32,882 bases of DNA from Labilithrix sp. (GTDB taxonomy: Bacteria > Myxococcota_A > Polyangia > Polyangiales > Polyangiaceae), in the NCBI GenBank assembly GCA_019637105.1, contig JAHBWF010000087.1, forward strand, positions 1 through 32,882, given 5' to 3'. The notes below the pieces were generated by a model. The model did not search any database. It had not been told where the DNA came from and was given only the letters and a program-made list of their open reading frames with translations. A program made the translations under genes and the position numbers. The number at the start of each line of letters is the position of its first letter. Positions within the stretch are counted from its first letter, which is position 1. Shown here piece by piece: positions 23,939 through 30,957 of the stretch.

Positions 23939-24601
23939 CTACAGCGCCTGTCCGAGCGCGCGGTCGACGGCGCGCTCGTCGAAGCCGATGAGCATCTTCC
24001 CGCGCACGTCGAGCACCGGGATCGAGCCGCCGCGCATCCCGGCGCTCGCGAGCTTCGCCTGCATCTCGCGCGCGGCGCCGCCGTCCTGCTCGATGTCCTT
24101 CTCGATGAACTGGACGCCGCGACGCTTCAGGTACGCCGCGGCTTGATGGCACGGGCCGCACCACGACGCGCCGTAGATGATGACCGCGGGCCGGGCGGCG
24201 GGCGGCGCGCTCTCGGCGCCGCGCGCGACGAGCACGCCGCCGTCCTTCTGTCGCCGGTCGACGGCCACCTTCTCGAACTCGGTGCGGCTCATCGTGCGGA
24301 CCGGGTACGTGTTGCCCGGCCCGCTCGCGTTGCGGAGATCGGCGACGAAGACGTCGTCGAGCTTCGGCGGGTCCTTGACCGGATCGGCGACGCGCACGAC
24401 GTCGCGCGCGCCCACGGGTACGTCCGCGACCTTCTGCTCGACGTGGAACTCGCCCTTGTCGTCGATCCACGTGAAGAGCAGATCCGCGCTGGCGTCGGTG
24501 ACGATCGGCAGCGCCACCGCCTCGGTCGTCGGCGCCGGCCGCTTGCAGGCCACGACGACGAGGACGACGAGCGAGAGGAGAGCGAGCCGGAGGGACGTCA
24601 C
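23939..24601 (-). CDS. Glutaredoxin/thioredoxin-fold lipoprotein with CGPC active site
   Basis: Protein of 220 aa. The signal peptide ends in VVVAC with lipobox C19, so it is probably anchored in a membrane facing the periplasm. Residues about 41-72 (LLFTWIDDKGEFHVEQKVADVP) resemble the DUF4124 module found in envelope proteins. The C-terminal domain (about 138-220) has a thioredoxin-type CGPC (C148, C151) and cis-proline block GSIPVLDV, but its short length and Y-L-K-R-R-G-V-Q-F-I-E-K-D pattern are glutaredoxin-like. Role: thiol-disulfide exchange on envelope proteins is inferred. Start is a GTG without obvious ribosome-binding site. It may be the third gene of an XRE-ABC-F transcript, 144 bp after the ABC-F gene. 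Confidence 0.86.
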   Translation of the reverse strand: MTSLRLALLSLVVLVVVACKRPAPTTEAVALPIVTDASADLLFTWIDDKGEFHVEQKVADVPVGARDVVRVADPVKDPPKLDDVFVADLRNASGPGNTYPVRTMSRTEFEKVAVDRRQKDGGVLVARGAESAPPAARPAVIIYGASWCGPCHQAAAYLKRRGVQFIEKDIEQDGGAAREMQAKLASAGMRGGSIPVLDVRGKMLIGFDERAVDRALGQAL

Positions 24602-24745
24602 GGCTCGGGAGGATGCGACGAGTGGGCCCCGGAGACAAGCTCAGCCACGCCGCTCGGCGCGCCGCGCGGCTCGCCTCCTCGGTCTCGCGCGTCGAGGCGG
24701 CCCCACGACCGCGCGCCGCGGCGTCGAGCGCCCGCGAGGCGCGCG

Positions 24746-26704
24746 TCACGCGCCGGCCGACAGCTTGGCCCACTCGGCCATCATCACGTCGACCTTGCGC
24801 GCGACCGCCTGCTCCTCGGCGGCGAGCTCGGCGAGCTTCGCCCAGTCGCCCCCGGGATCCTCTTTCAGCTTCGCGCGCATCGCCTCGAGCTGCTTCTCGC
24901 CCGCGGCGATGAGCTCCTCGAGCTCCTTGACGCGGCGCTCTCGCTTCTCGCGATCGCGCGCCTTCGACTTCTGCGCCTCGTGCTGCCGCCTCCGCGCGGC
25001 CTCGTCGATCGCGGCGGGCGGCGCGTTCGACTTGGCCTTGGCCGGCTCCGCGTTCGGCGCCTTCTTCTCCCTCCTCTCGTCGCGCGGCTTCCTCTCGTCG
25101 CGCGGCTTCGTCGAGCTCGCCCAGTCGGAGAAGCCCCCGGGGAAGACGTCGACCTTCGCGTCGCGCACGCTCACGATGCGCGTCGTGACCGTGTCGAGGA
25201 AGCGCCGGTCGTGCGAGACCAGGATGACCGTGCCCTCGAAGCCGACGAGCGCCTCCTCCAGGATCTCGGCGGCCGGGATGTCGAGGTGGTTCGTCGGCTC
25301 GTCGAGGAACAAAAGGTTCCGCGGCTCGAGCAGGAGCTTCGCGAGCGCGAGGCGCGAGCGCTCCCCGCCCGAGAAGCCGGCGACCACGCGGAGCGGATCG
25401 TCGCCCCAGAAGCGGAAGCGCGCGAGGTACTGCCGCGCGGCCTCGACGGTGAAATCGCCGCGCACGCGCCGGACCTCCTCGACCGCCGTGCGCTTCGGAT
25501 CGACCTCGCCGAGGTGCTGATCGAAGTAGCCCTCCTGCAGGTTGGTCCCGCGGCGGACGCTGCCCTTGTCGAGCGCCGGATCGCCGCGGCCGGCGAGCAG
25601 CTTGAGGAGCGTCGACTTCCCCGCCCCGTTCGGACCGACGACGCCGATGCGCTCGCCGCGCCGGACGAGGAGATCCACGCCGGCGAAGAGCGGGCGGCCG
25701 CCGCGCGACGCCTCGAGCCCCTTCGCGTCGAGCACGATGTCGCCGGAGCGCGCCGCGGGCGCGAAGCGGAAGCTGACGCGCTCGGCGAGCGCCCAGACGT
25801 CCTCCGGGCGCTCGAACCGATCGAGCTTGTCGAGCATCTTGCGCCGGCTCTGCGCCTGCTTGGTCTTCTGGCCGGCGATGTTGCGGCGGATGAAGTCCTC
25901 GGTCTTGTCGACGAACGCCTGCTGCCGCTCGGCGAGCGCGCGCTCGCGCTCGAGGTCCTCGGCGCGCGCGACGGCGTACTCGCTGTAGCGGAGCGGGTAG
26001 ACGCGGAGGCCCTTCGATCCGAGCTCGAGGGTCGAAGGGCAGACCGCGTCGAGGAACGCGCGATCGTGCGAGACGACGAGCACCGCGCCGCGGTAGCCGC
26101 GGAGCCAGCCCTCGAGCCACGCGATCGTGTCGAGATCGAGGTGGTTGGTGGGCTCGTCGAGCAGGAGCAGATCGGGCTGCTGCGCCAGGACGACGCCGAG
26201 GTGAAGGCGCCCGCGCTCGCCGCCCGAGAGCGACGCCACCGGCCGCGCGAGATCGACGGGCTCGAAGCCGAGCTTCGCGGCGATCGCGGCGACCTTGTGC
26301 TCGAGCGCGTCGCCGCCCGCCACGTGGTAGCGCTCGGTCGCGTGCGCGAGCCGCTCGAGGGCGCGCGCGTCGCCGCTCGCGGCCTCGTGCTGCGCCGCGA
26401 CGAGCGCCTCGCGCGCCTCGACGACGTCGCGGAAGCCGGACATGAAGGCCGAGAGCACGTCGCCCTCGGCCGCGACCTCGTGCGACTGCCGGTAGTAGCC
26501 GACGGTCGTGTCCTTCTTGATCACGGCCGTCCCGCCGTCGGGCTCGAGCTCCTTGCCGATGAGGCGGAGGAGCGTCGACTTGCCGGCGCCGTTGGGCGCG
26601 ACGAGCGCGGCGCGCTCGCCGAGCGCGAGGCTGAAGGTGACGGACTCGAAGAGGGTGTCGCCGGCGTAGCCGAAGCGCAGGTCGGCGACCTGGAGGACGG
26701 TCAT
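24746..26704 (-). CDS. ABC-F family ATPase (Uup/YheS-like)
   Basis: Protein of 652 aa with two ATPase domains and no membrane segments. Domain 1 has APNGAGKST, SLSGGERGR and [12 protein letters not shown]; domain 2 has GPNGAGKST, FSGGERSR and [12 protein letters not shown]. Both switch histidines are present (VSHDRAFLD, VSHDRRFLD). The inter-domain linker contains RRNIAGQKTKQAQSRRKML. A C-terminal tail of about 130 residues is Lys/Arg/Glu-rich and predicted coiled coil, as in Uup-type proteins, and holds an in-frame KPRDER duplication. ABC-F proteins act on ribosomes; whether this one is housekeeping or gives antibiotic protection is not decidable here. TAGAGT lies 9 nt before the ATG. It follows the XRE gene by 59 bp. 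Confidence 0.93.
   Translation of the reverse strand: MTVLQVADLRFGYAGDTLFESVTFSLALGERAALVAPNGAGKSTLLRLIGKELEPDGGTAVIKKDTTVGYYRQSHEVAAEGDVLSAFMSGFRDVVEAREALVAAQHEAASGDARALERLAHATERYHVAGGDALEHKVAAIAAKLGFEPVDLARPVASLSGGERGRLHLGVVLAQQPDLLLLDEPTNHLDLDTIAWLEGWLRGYRGAVLVVSHDRAFLDAVCPSTLELGSKGLRVYPLRYSEYAVARAEDLERERALAERQQAFVDKTEDFIRRNIAGQKTKQAQSRRKMLDKLDRFERPEDVWALAERVSFRFAPAARSGDIVLDAKGLEASRGGRPLFAGVDLLVRRGERIGVVGPNGAGKSTLLKLLAGRGDPALDKGSVRRGTNLQEGYFDQHLGEVDPKRTAVEEVRRVRGDFTVEAARQYLARFRFWGDDPLRVVAGFSGGERSRLALAKLLLEPRNLLFLDEPTNHLDIPAAEILEEALVGFEGTVILVSHDRRFLDTVTTRIVSVRDAKVDVFPGGFSDWASSTKPRDERKPRDERREKKAPNAEPAKAKSNAPPAAIDEAARRRQHEAQKSKARDREKRERRVKELEELIAAGEKQLEAMRAKLKEDPGGDWAKLAELAAEEQAVARKVDVMMAEWAKLSAGA
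25073..25108. repeat. Perfect 18-bp tandem duplication in the ABC-F gene
   Basis: CCTCTCGTCGCGCGGCTT occurs twice in direct succession (25073-25090 and 25091-25108). It is in frame and gives KPRDER-KPRDER in the charged tail of the ABC-F protein. A recent slippage duplication is likely. Confidence 0.9.
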
Positions 26705-26713
26705 GGCGCGCGC

Positions 26714-26719
26714 ACTCTA
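26714..26719 (-). promoter_or_regulatory. TAGAGT -10-like box of the ABC-F gene
   Basis: TAGAGT on the minus strand ends 9 nt before ATG 26704, inside the 59-bp gap after the XRE gene. No clear -35 was found. It would allow the ABC-F gene to be transcribed separately from the regulator. Confidence 0.45.
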
Positions 26720-26763
26720 CCCCAGGCCTCGCGCGTCGCGAGCGCGGCTCGAGCGAACGGCGC

Positions 26764-27339
26764 TCAGCCCTTCTTCTTCGACACCGGGAGGTAGGCCGAC
26801 TTCGGCGGCGCGTCCTTCACGTTCAGGTCCGGGTCTTCCTTGATGCGGCGGAGGTCGCGCGCGAGGTCCTTCGCGTAGTGGATCCAGTAGTCGCGTCCGG
26901 GATCGACGCCGTCGTCCGGCACCGCCGCGCGGAGCGCCTCGATGACCTCGGGCGCGACGTACGAAGCGAGGAGCGCGATCGCCTCCGCCCGGCTCGGGTA
27001 GAGGTCCGACGGCGACGGCGCGCGCGCGGCCGAGCCGGCGCCGTCCGCTCCGACCACGAAGACGTCGCTCAGCCGCTCGCGCGGGCCGTCGCCCTTCGTC
27101 AGCCAGTCGACCGAGACGCCGAGCGCGTGGGCGAGCTTCCGCGCCGTGTCGAATGGGAGGCGCGCGCCGCGATCGCCCGACCGGAGCGAGTTGACGTACT
27201 GCGACGTGAAGCCGGCCCGGCGCGCGAGCTCGCCGCCGCTCAGGCGGCGGGCGTCCATCGCCTCGCGGAGCCGCGTCTGCCAGTCGCCGGCCGTCGCAGG
27301 CGGCGCGTCCGGCGCCGGTTCGCGCTCGCGGGAGCTCAC
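26764..27339 (-). CDS. XRE-family helix-turn-helix regulator
   Basis: Protein of 191 aa from GTG 27339. Residues about 19-72 form a Cro/C1-type HTH (LREAMDARRLSGGELARRAGFTSQYVNSLRSGDRGARLPFDTARKLAHALGVSVDWLTKGDG). The C-terminal half (about 95-170, YPSRAEAIALLASYVAPEVIEALRAAVPDDG...YWIHYAKDLARDLRRIKED) is mostly helical and not a domain I recognise. Start: the frame is open to 27477, but that would run across the divergent phosphatase start; GTG 27339 has a good promoter 6 nt upstream. It sits 86 bp from the divergent PP2C gene, with an AT-rich palindrome between them that is a natural operator candidate. ABC-F follows on the same strand. Confidence 0.88.
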   Translation of the reverse strand: MSSREREPAPDAPPATAGDWQTRLREAMDARRLSGGELARRAGFTSQYVNSLRSGDRGARLPFDTARKLAHALGVSVDWLTKGDGPRERLSDVFVVGADGAGSAARAPSPSDLYPSRAEAIALLASYVAPEVIEALRAAVPDDGVDPGRDYWIHYAKDLARDLRRIKEDPDLNVKDAPPKSAYLPVSKKKG

Positions 27340-27345
27340 CCGAAC

Positions 27346-27374
27346 AGGGTACGCGGGGCCGCGCCCGCCGTCAC
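27346..27374 (-). promoter_or_regulatory. XRE-gene promoter (GTGACG-17-TACCCT)
   Basis: GTGACG (27374-27369) and TACCCT (27351-27346) are 17 bp apart on the minus strand; the -10 ends 6 nt before GTG 27339. This predicts a leaderless transcript and supports the start. Confidence 0.6.
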
Positions 27375-27390
27375 CCGTTCGGCCACGCCA

Positions 27391-27425
27391 GTTGACAACT
27401 TTAGTTTCTGTTTCAAGTTGACAGC
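27391..27425. promoter_or_regulatory. AT-rich 35-bp imperfect palindrome, candidate XRE operator
   Basis: The left half 27391-27403 (GTTGACAACTTTA) matches the complement of the right half 27413-27425 (GCTGTCAACTTGA) at 10 of 13 positions, with a 9-bp spacer. The perfect core is CAACTT/AAGTTG. It ends directly at the ATG of the phosphatase gene and contrasts sharply with the GC-rich surroundings. AGTTGACA also occurs twice as a direct repeat within or at the edge of it. Confidence 0.6.
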
Positions 27426-28319
27426 ATGAGTAGCTACCGCGTCGAGCCCGATCCGTTCCCCGGCCCCCACCCCTCACGCCGCGCGCGGGTGCGCGTCGCC
27501 GCGCGGACCGACCGCGGCTGCGAGCGAGAGAACAACGAGGACTGCGCGGCGTTCGCGGACCTCGGGGGCGCCGTCGCCTTCGAGCCGCCGGCGGCCGCGG
27601 TCCTCCTCCCCGAGCCGGGCGCCTTCGTGGGCGTGGTCTGCGACGGGATGGGCGGCGAGGCGGGCGGCGAGATCGCGAGCCGCCTCGCCGTCGAGACGAT
27701 CCTGGGCTTCCTCCGCACGGCGAGGCTCGGCGGCGCCGGCGAAGGCCGCGTGGCGCGCGGGCTCGTCGCCAGCATCGAGGCCGCCTCCGAGCGCATCAAG
27801 CAGGAGGGGCGCGCGTCCCCGCGGCTCGCGCGGATGGGGACCACGACGACGCTGGCCGCGATCGCCGACGGCTCGCTCGTCTGCGCGCAGGTCGGCGACA
27901 GCCGCGCGTACGTGCTCCACCGCGGCGCGCTCCGTCAGATCACGCGCGATCAGACGATGGCGGAGCTCCTGCGCTCCTCCGGCGCCATCCCGCCCGGCGC
28001 CCGCGAGATCGCCGGCGCGAACGTGATCCTCCAGGCCGTCGGCTGCTCGACCCGCCTCGACGTCGCCGTCACGCACACGCCGCTCGAGGACGGCGACGTG
28101 GTCCTCCTCTGCTCCGACGGCCTCTCCGGCGTCGTCACGGACGCCGCGATCGCCGCGACGCTCCGCGAGCACGCCGATCCGGACGTCGCGACGGGCGCGC
28201 TCGTGGCGCGCGCGCTCGAAGCCGGCGCGCCGGACAACGTCACGTGCGTCGTCTTCCGGCTCGAGCGCGGATCAGGCGCCGGCGGGGACCTCGAACGCGC
28301 CGGCGTCGAGCAGGCGTAG
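27426..28319 (+). CDS. PP2C-family serine/threonine protein phosphatase
   Basis: Protein of 297 aa that should remove phosphate from Ser/Thr, with two metal ions in the active site. The expected blocks are all present: RTDRGCERENNEDCAAF (metal Asp region), VVCDGMGGEAGGEIAS (metal-binding DGMGG), RMGTTTTLAAI, CAQVGDSRAYVLHRGALRQITRDQT, LLCSDGLSG and APDNVTCVVFRL. An insert with EPPAAAVLLPEPGAF lies between the first two blocks. It is soluble. It probably opposes the many eukaryotic-type kinases of such genomes; its target is unknown. It is divergent from the XRE gene and its start abuts the candidate operator, so repression by that regulator is a reasonable inference. Confidence 0.94.
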   Translation: MSSYRVEPDPFPGPHPSRRARVRVAARTDRGCERENNEDCAAFADLGGAVAFEPPAAAVLLPEPGAFVGVVCDGMGGEAGGEIASRLAVETILGFLRTARLGGAGEGRVARGLVASIEAASERIKQEGRASPRLARMGTTTTLAAIADGSLVCAQVGDSRAYVLHRGALRQITRDQTMAELLRSSGAIPPGAREIAGANVILQAVGCSTRLDVAVTHTPLEDGDVVLLCSDGLSGVVTDAAIAATLREHADPDVATGALVARALEAGAPDNVTCVVFRLERGSGAGGDLERAGVEQA

Positions 28320-28341
28320 CGCGCATTTCGCAGCCGAGATG

Positions 28342-28358
28342 CGTCGAAGTACTCGACG
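28342..28358. terminator. Short hairpin between convergent PP2C and FliI/YscN genes
   Basis: CGTCGA/TCGACG (28342-28347/28353-28358) with a 5-nt loop AGTAC, in a 55-bp gap between convergent genes. A weaker CGCAT/ATGCG pair (28322-28326/28339-28343) overlaps it. There is no T-tract. Confidence 0.45.
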
Positions 28359-28374
28359 GATCGCAGCGCGCGCG

Positions 28375-29676
28375 TCAGGCGACGACGCGGACGAGGTGCG
28401 CCACGGTCTCGTCGAAGGCGACGCGATCGGCGGGAGACTGCCGGAGAAACTGCTCGATCTTGGGCATCTTCGCGAGGGCCTCGTCGAGCTCCTCGTCGCT
28501 GCCCTTCGCGTAGGCGCCGAGCATCACGAGATCGCGCTTCGCCTCGTAGCGCGCGACGAGCGCGCGCAGGCGGCGCGCGGCGTCGCGGTGCTCCGGCGCG
28601 ACCACGGCGTCCATGACGCGCGAGAGCGACGCCGTGGGATCGACCGCCGGGTAACGGCCGCGCGCGGCGACGGCGCGATCGAGCACGACGTGGCCGTCGA
28701 GGATGCCGCGCACCTCGTCGGCGATCGGCTCGTCCATGTCGCCGCCCTCGACGAGCACGGTGTAGATCGCCGTGATGGCGCCGCGCGAGCCCTGCCCCGA
28801 GCGCTCGAGCAGCCGCGGGAGCGTCGCGAAGACGCTCGGCGGGTAGCCGCGCCGCGCCGGAGGCTCGCCGGCGGCGAGGCCGACCTCGCGCTGCGCGCGC
28901 GCGAAGCGCGTGACGGAGTCGACGAGGAGCATCACGCTCCGTCCTCGATCGCGGAAATGCTCGGCGTAGGCCGTCGCGACCTGCGCGGCGCGAAGGCGCT
29001 CGAGGGCGGCGACGTCGCTCGTCGCGACGACGACGACGCTCCGGCGGCGGCCCTCCTCGCCGAGCGCGTGCTCGAGGAACTCGCCGACCTCGCGACCGCG
29101 CTCGCCGACGAGCGCGACGACGACGACGTCCGCCGCGGTGCCGCGCGCGATCGCGCCGAGCAGCGTGCTCTTGCCGACGCCCGAGCCGGCGAAGAGGCCG
29201 ACGCGCTGGCCCTCGCCCATCGTGAGCAGGCCGTCGAGGACGCGCACGCCCGTGGCGAGCGGCCGGCTCACCGGTCGGCGCTCGAGGGCGATCGGCGGGT
29301 CGGCGTCGACCGGGACGATCGCGCCGCCCTCGATCGGCCCGCGGCCGTCGATCGGCCGCCCCAGCCCGTCGACGACGCGGCCGAAGAGCGCGTCGGAGGC
29401 GCGTACGGCGAACCCGGCGCCGGTGGACTCGACCTCGTCGTCCGGGCCGACGCCGACGATCGCGCCGAGCGGCATCCCGATCGCCTCGCCGCGCTCGAAG
29501 CCGACGACCTCGCACGCGAGCGGCTCGCCGCGGCGCTTCACCGTCACGACGTCGCCGACGCGGACGCCCGGCATGCTGAAGCGGAGCGACAGCCCGGTCA
29601 CCCCGAGCACGCGGCCCACGGGACGCAGCGCGGCGGTGGCGGCGAGCTTGGCCTTCAGCGCGTCCAGCGAGGACAT
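28375..29676 (-). CDS. FliI/YscN-family export ATPase, isolated from other secretion genes
   Basis: Protein of 433 aa, the normal length for flagellar FliI or type III secretion SctN. Walker A is GLFAGSGVGKST; further family blocks are LVGERGREVGEF, VMLLVDSVTRFARAQREVGLAAGEPPARRGYPPSVFATLPRLLERSG, and GSRGAITAIYTVLVEGGDMDEPIADEVRGILDGHVVLDR. It should form a hexamer that unfolds and feeds substrates into a flagellar or type III-like export gate. No other component of such a machine is in this window. The ATG lies 15 nt after the dnaJ stop, so it can be co-transcribed, but a TAGCCT box in that small gap (29688-29683), 6 nt before the ATG, suggests a promoter of its own. Confidence 0.92.
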   Translation of the reverse strand: MSSLDALKAKLAATAALRPVGRVLGVTGLSLRFSMPGVRVGDVVTVKRRGEPLACEVVGFERGEAIGMPLGAIVGVGPDDEVESTGAGFAVRASDALFGRVVDGLGRPIDGRGPIEGGAIVPVDADPPIALERRPVSRPLATGVRVLDGLLTMGEGQRVGLFAGSGVGKSTLLGAIARGTAADVVVVALVGERGREVGEFLEHALGEEGRRRSVVVVATSDVAALERLRAAQVATAYAEHFRDRGRSVMLLVDSVTRFARAQREVGLAAGEPPARRGYPPSVFATLPRLLERSGQGSRGAITAIYTVLVEGGDMDEPIADEVRGILDGHVVLDRAVAARGRYPAVDPTASLSRVMDAVVAPEHRDAARRLRALVARYEAKRDLVMLGAYAKGSDEELDEALAKMPKIEQFLRQSPADRVAFDETVAHLVRVVA

Positions 29677-29682
29677 CGCCCC

Positions 29683-29688
29683 AGGCTA
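29683..29688 (-). promoter_or_regulatory. TAGCCT -10-like box of the FliI/YscN gene
   Basis: TAGCCT on the minus strand ends 6 nt before ATG 29676 and lies wholly inside the 15-bp gap after dnaJ. The same box at the same distance precedes rsmI. Confidence 0.45.
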
Positions 29689-29691
29689 CAA

Positions 29692-30825
29692 CTACTTCGC
29701 GCCGGCCGCCCGCGCCTTGCCCGCGTCGGGCACGGCGCCCGCGCGGAGCTCCGTCTCGAGCTCGACGAGCAGCGCCTTCGCGCGTTCGGTGAGCTGCGTC
29801 GGGACGTCGACCTGAACGACCGCGACGAGCGACCCGCGGCCGCGACCGTCGAGCCGAGGCACGCCCTGCCCCTTGATCTGGAAGACCGACCCCGACTGCG
29901 TCCCCGCGGGGATGCGGCACGACACCGTGGTGTCCGCCGGGTCGTCGGCCGAATCGCCGATCGACGGCACGCGGATCTCCGCGCCGAGCGCGGCGTCGGC
30001 GAACGAGACGTGGACGCGCGTGACGAGATCGGCGCCGTCGCGCTCGAAGCGCGCGTCCTCTTCGACGTCGATCTCGACGTAGAGATCGCCCGCGGGGGCG
30101 CCGCCGGGCCCCGGCATGCCTTGTCCCGGGATGCGCAGCTTCTGCCCGCCGTCGATGCCCGGCGGGAAGCCGACGACGACCTTGCGGGCCTTCTCGATCG
30201 CGCCGTGGCCCTTGCACGCTTTGCAGTGCTCCTTGATGACCACGCCCTGCCCGTGACAGCGCGGGCAGGGCGTCGTGAACATCACGAAGCCGCGCGCGTT
30301 CGACACGTGGCCGCTGCCGCGGCAGTGCGCGCACGTCTCGGGCTTGGTCCCCGGCTTGGCGCCCGAGCCCTGGCAGTCCTCGCAGCGCGTGGGAGCGTTG
30401 ACGGTGATCTCGCGCTTCAGTCCGAACGCGGCTTCACGCAGGTTGAGGCGCGCCTGCACGCGGAGATCGGCCCCCCGCCGCGCCTGCCGGCGCCCGCCGC
30501 CGCCGAAGCCGAAGCCGCCGCCGGAGAACATCTCCGCGAAGAGGTCCTGCATGTGCGCGAAGACGTCCGAGGCGTCCCCGCCGCCGCCCATGCCGCCCTC
30601 GAGCCCGGCGTGACCGAACTGGTCGTAGATCTGACGCTTCTCGTCGTCGGAGAGGACCTGATAGGCCTCGTTGACGGCCTTGAATTTGACCTCTGCGGTC
30701 GGGTCGCCCGGGTTGCGATCCGGATGATGCTTCAGCGCTTCGCGCTTGTATGCCTTGCGGACCTCATCGGCGCTCGCGGTCCGTTCGACACCCAGGACTT
30801 CGTAGTAATCGCGCTTTTCCGACAT
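29692..30825 (-). CDS. dnaJ: Chaperone protein DnaJ (type I)
   Basis: Protein of 377 aa with all class I parts: a J domain with HPD (residues about 5-70, [10 protein letters not shown]), a Gly/Phe-rich stretch (about 76-112), four CxxCxGxG repeats binding two zinc ions ([32 protein letters not shown]), and the C-terminal substrate-binding domains ([24 protein letters not shown] onward). It stimulates the ATPase of DnaK and delivers unfolded clients. Neither dnaK nor grpE is adjacent. The frame is open 19 codons further upstream, but [13 protein letters not shown] is the family start. Its promoter looks housekeeping-type rather than heat-shock-type. Confidence 0.96.
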   Translation of the reverse strand: MSEKRDYYEVLGVERTASADEVRKAYKREALKHHPDRNPGDPTAEVKFKAVNEAYQVLSDDEKRQIYDQFGHAGLEGGMGGGGDASDVFAHMQDLFAEMFSGGGFGFGGGGRRQARRGADLRVQARLNLREAAFGLKREITVNAPTRCEDCQGSGAKPGTKPETCAHCRGSGHVSNARGFVMFTTPCPRCHGQGVVIKEHCKACKGHGAIEKARKVVVGFPPGIDGGQKLRIPGQGMPGPGGAPAGDLYVEIDVEEDARFERDGADLVTRVHVSFADAALGAEIRVPSIGDSADDPADTTVSCRIPAGTQSGSVFQIKGQGVPRLDGRGRGSLVAVVQVDVPTQLTERAKALLVELETELRAGAVPDAGKARAAGAK

Positions 30826-30850
30826 GGAACAGAACCGTGCCGCGAGCCGC

Positions 30851-30878
30851 AAGGTAAGGCGCGGGCCAAGGGTGTCAA
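30851..30878 (-). promoter_or_regulatory. dnaJ promoter (TTGACA-16-TACCTT)
   Basis: TTGACA (30878-30873) and TACCTT (30856-30851) are 16 bp apart on the minus strand, leaving about 25 nt to the ATG, so this transcript should have a short leader. No CIRCE-like repeat or sigma-32-type -10 is visible. A TAGGGT just upstream of the -35 has no clear role. Confidence 0.65.
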
Positions 30879-30957
30879 CCACCCTAGCACGGGCGAAGGT
30901 CGCTCTGCTCGAGGTGCGCGACGCGACGCGGTCGCCGGAGCCCTCCCCGCCGGGCGC

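Noticed and set aside
24143-26794. 883-codon plus-strand open frame opposite the ABC-F and glutaredoxin-like genes
   Set aside because: Shadow frame with repetitive Arg/Glu/Val composition; the minus strand holds two intact conserved proteins.
27392-27423. Two TTGACA hexamers in front of the PP2C gene as -35 boxes
   Set aside because: Neither has a TAnnnT-type -10 at 16-18 bp on the plus strand; they are better explained as the arms of the palindrome.
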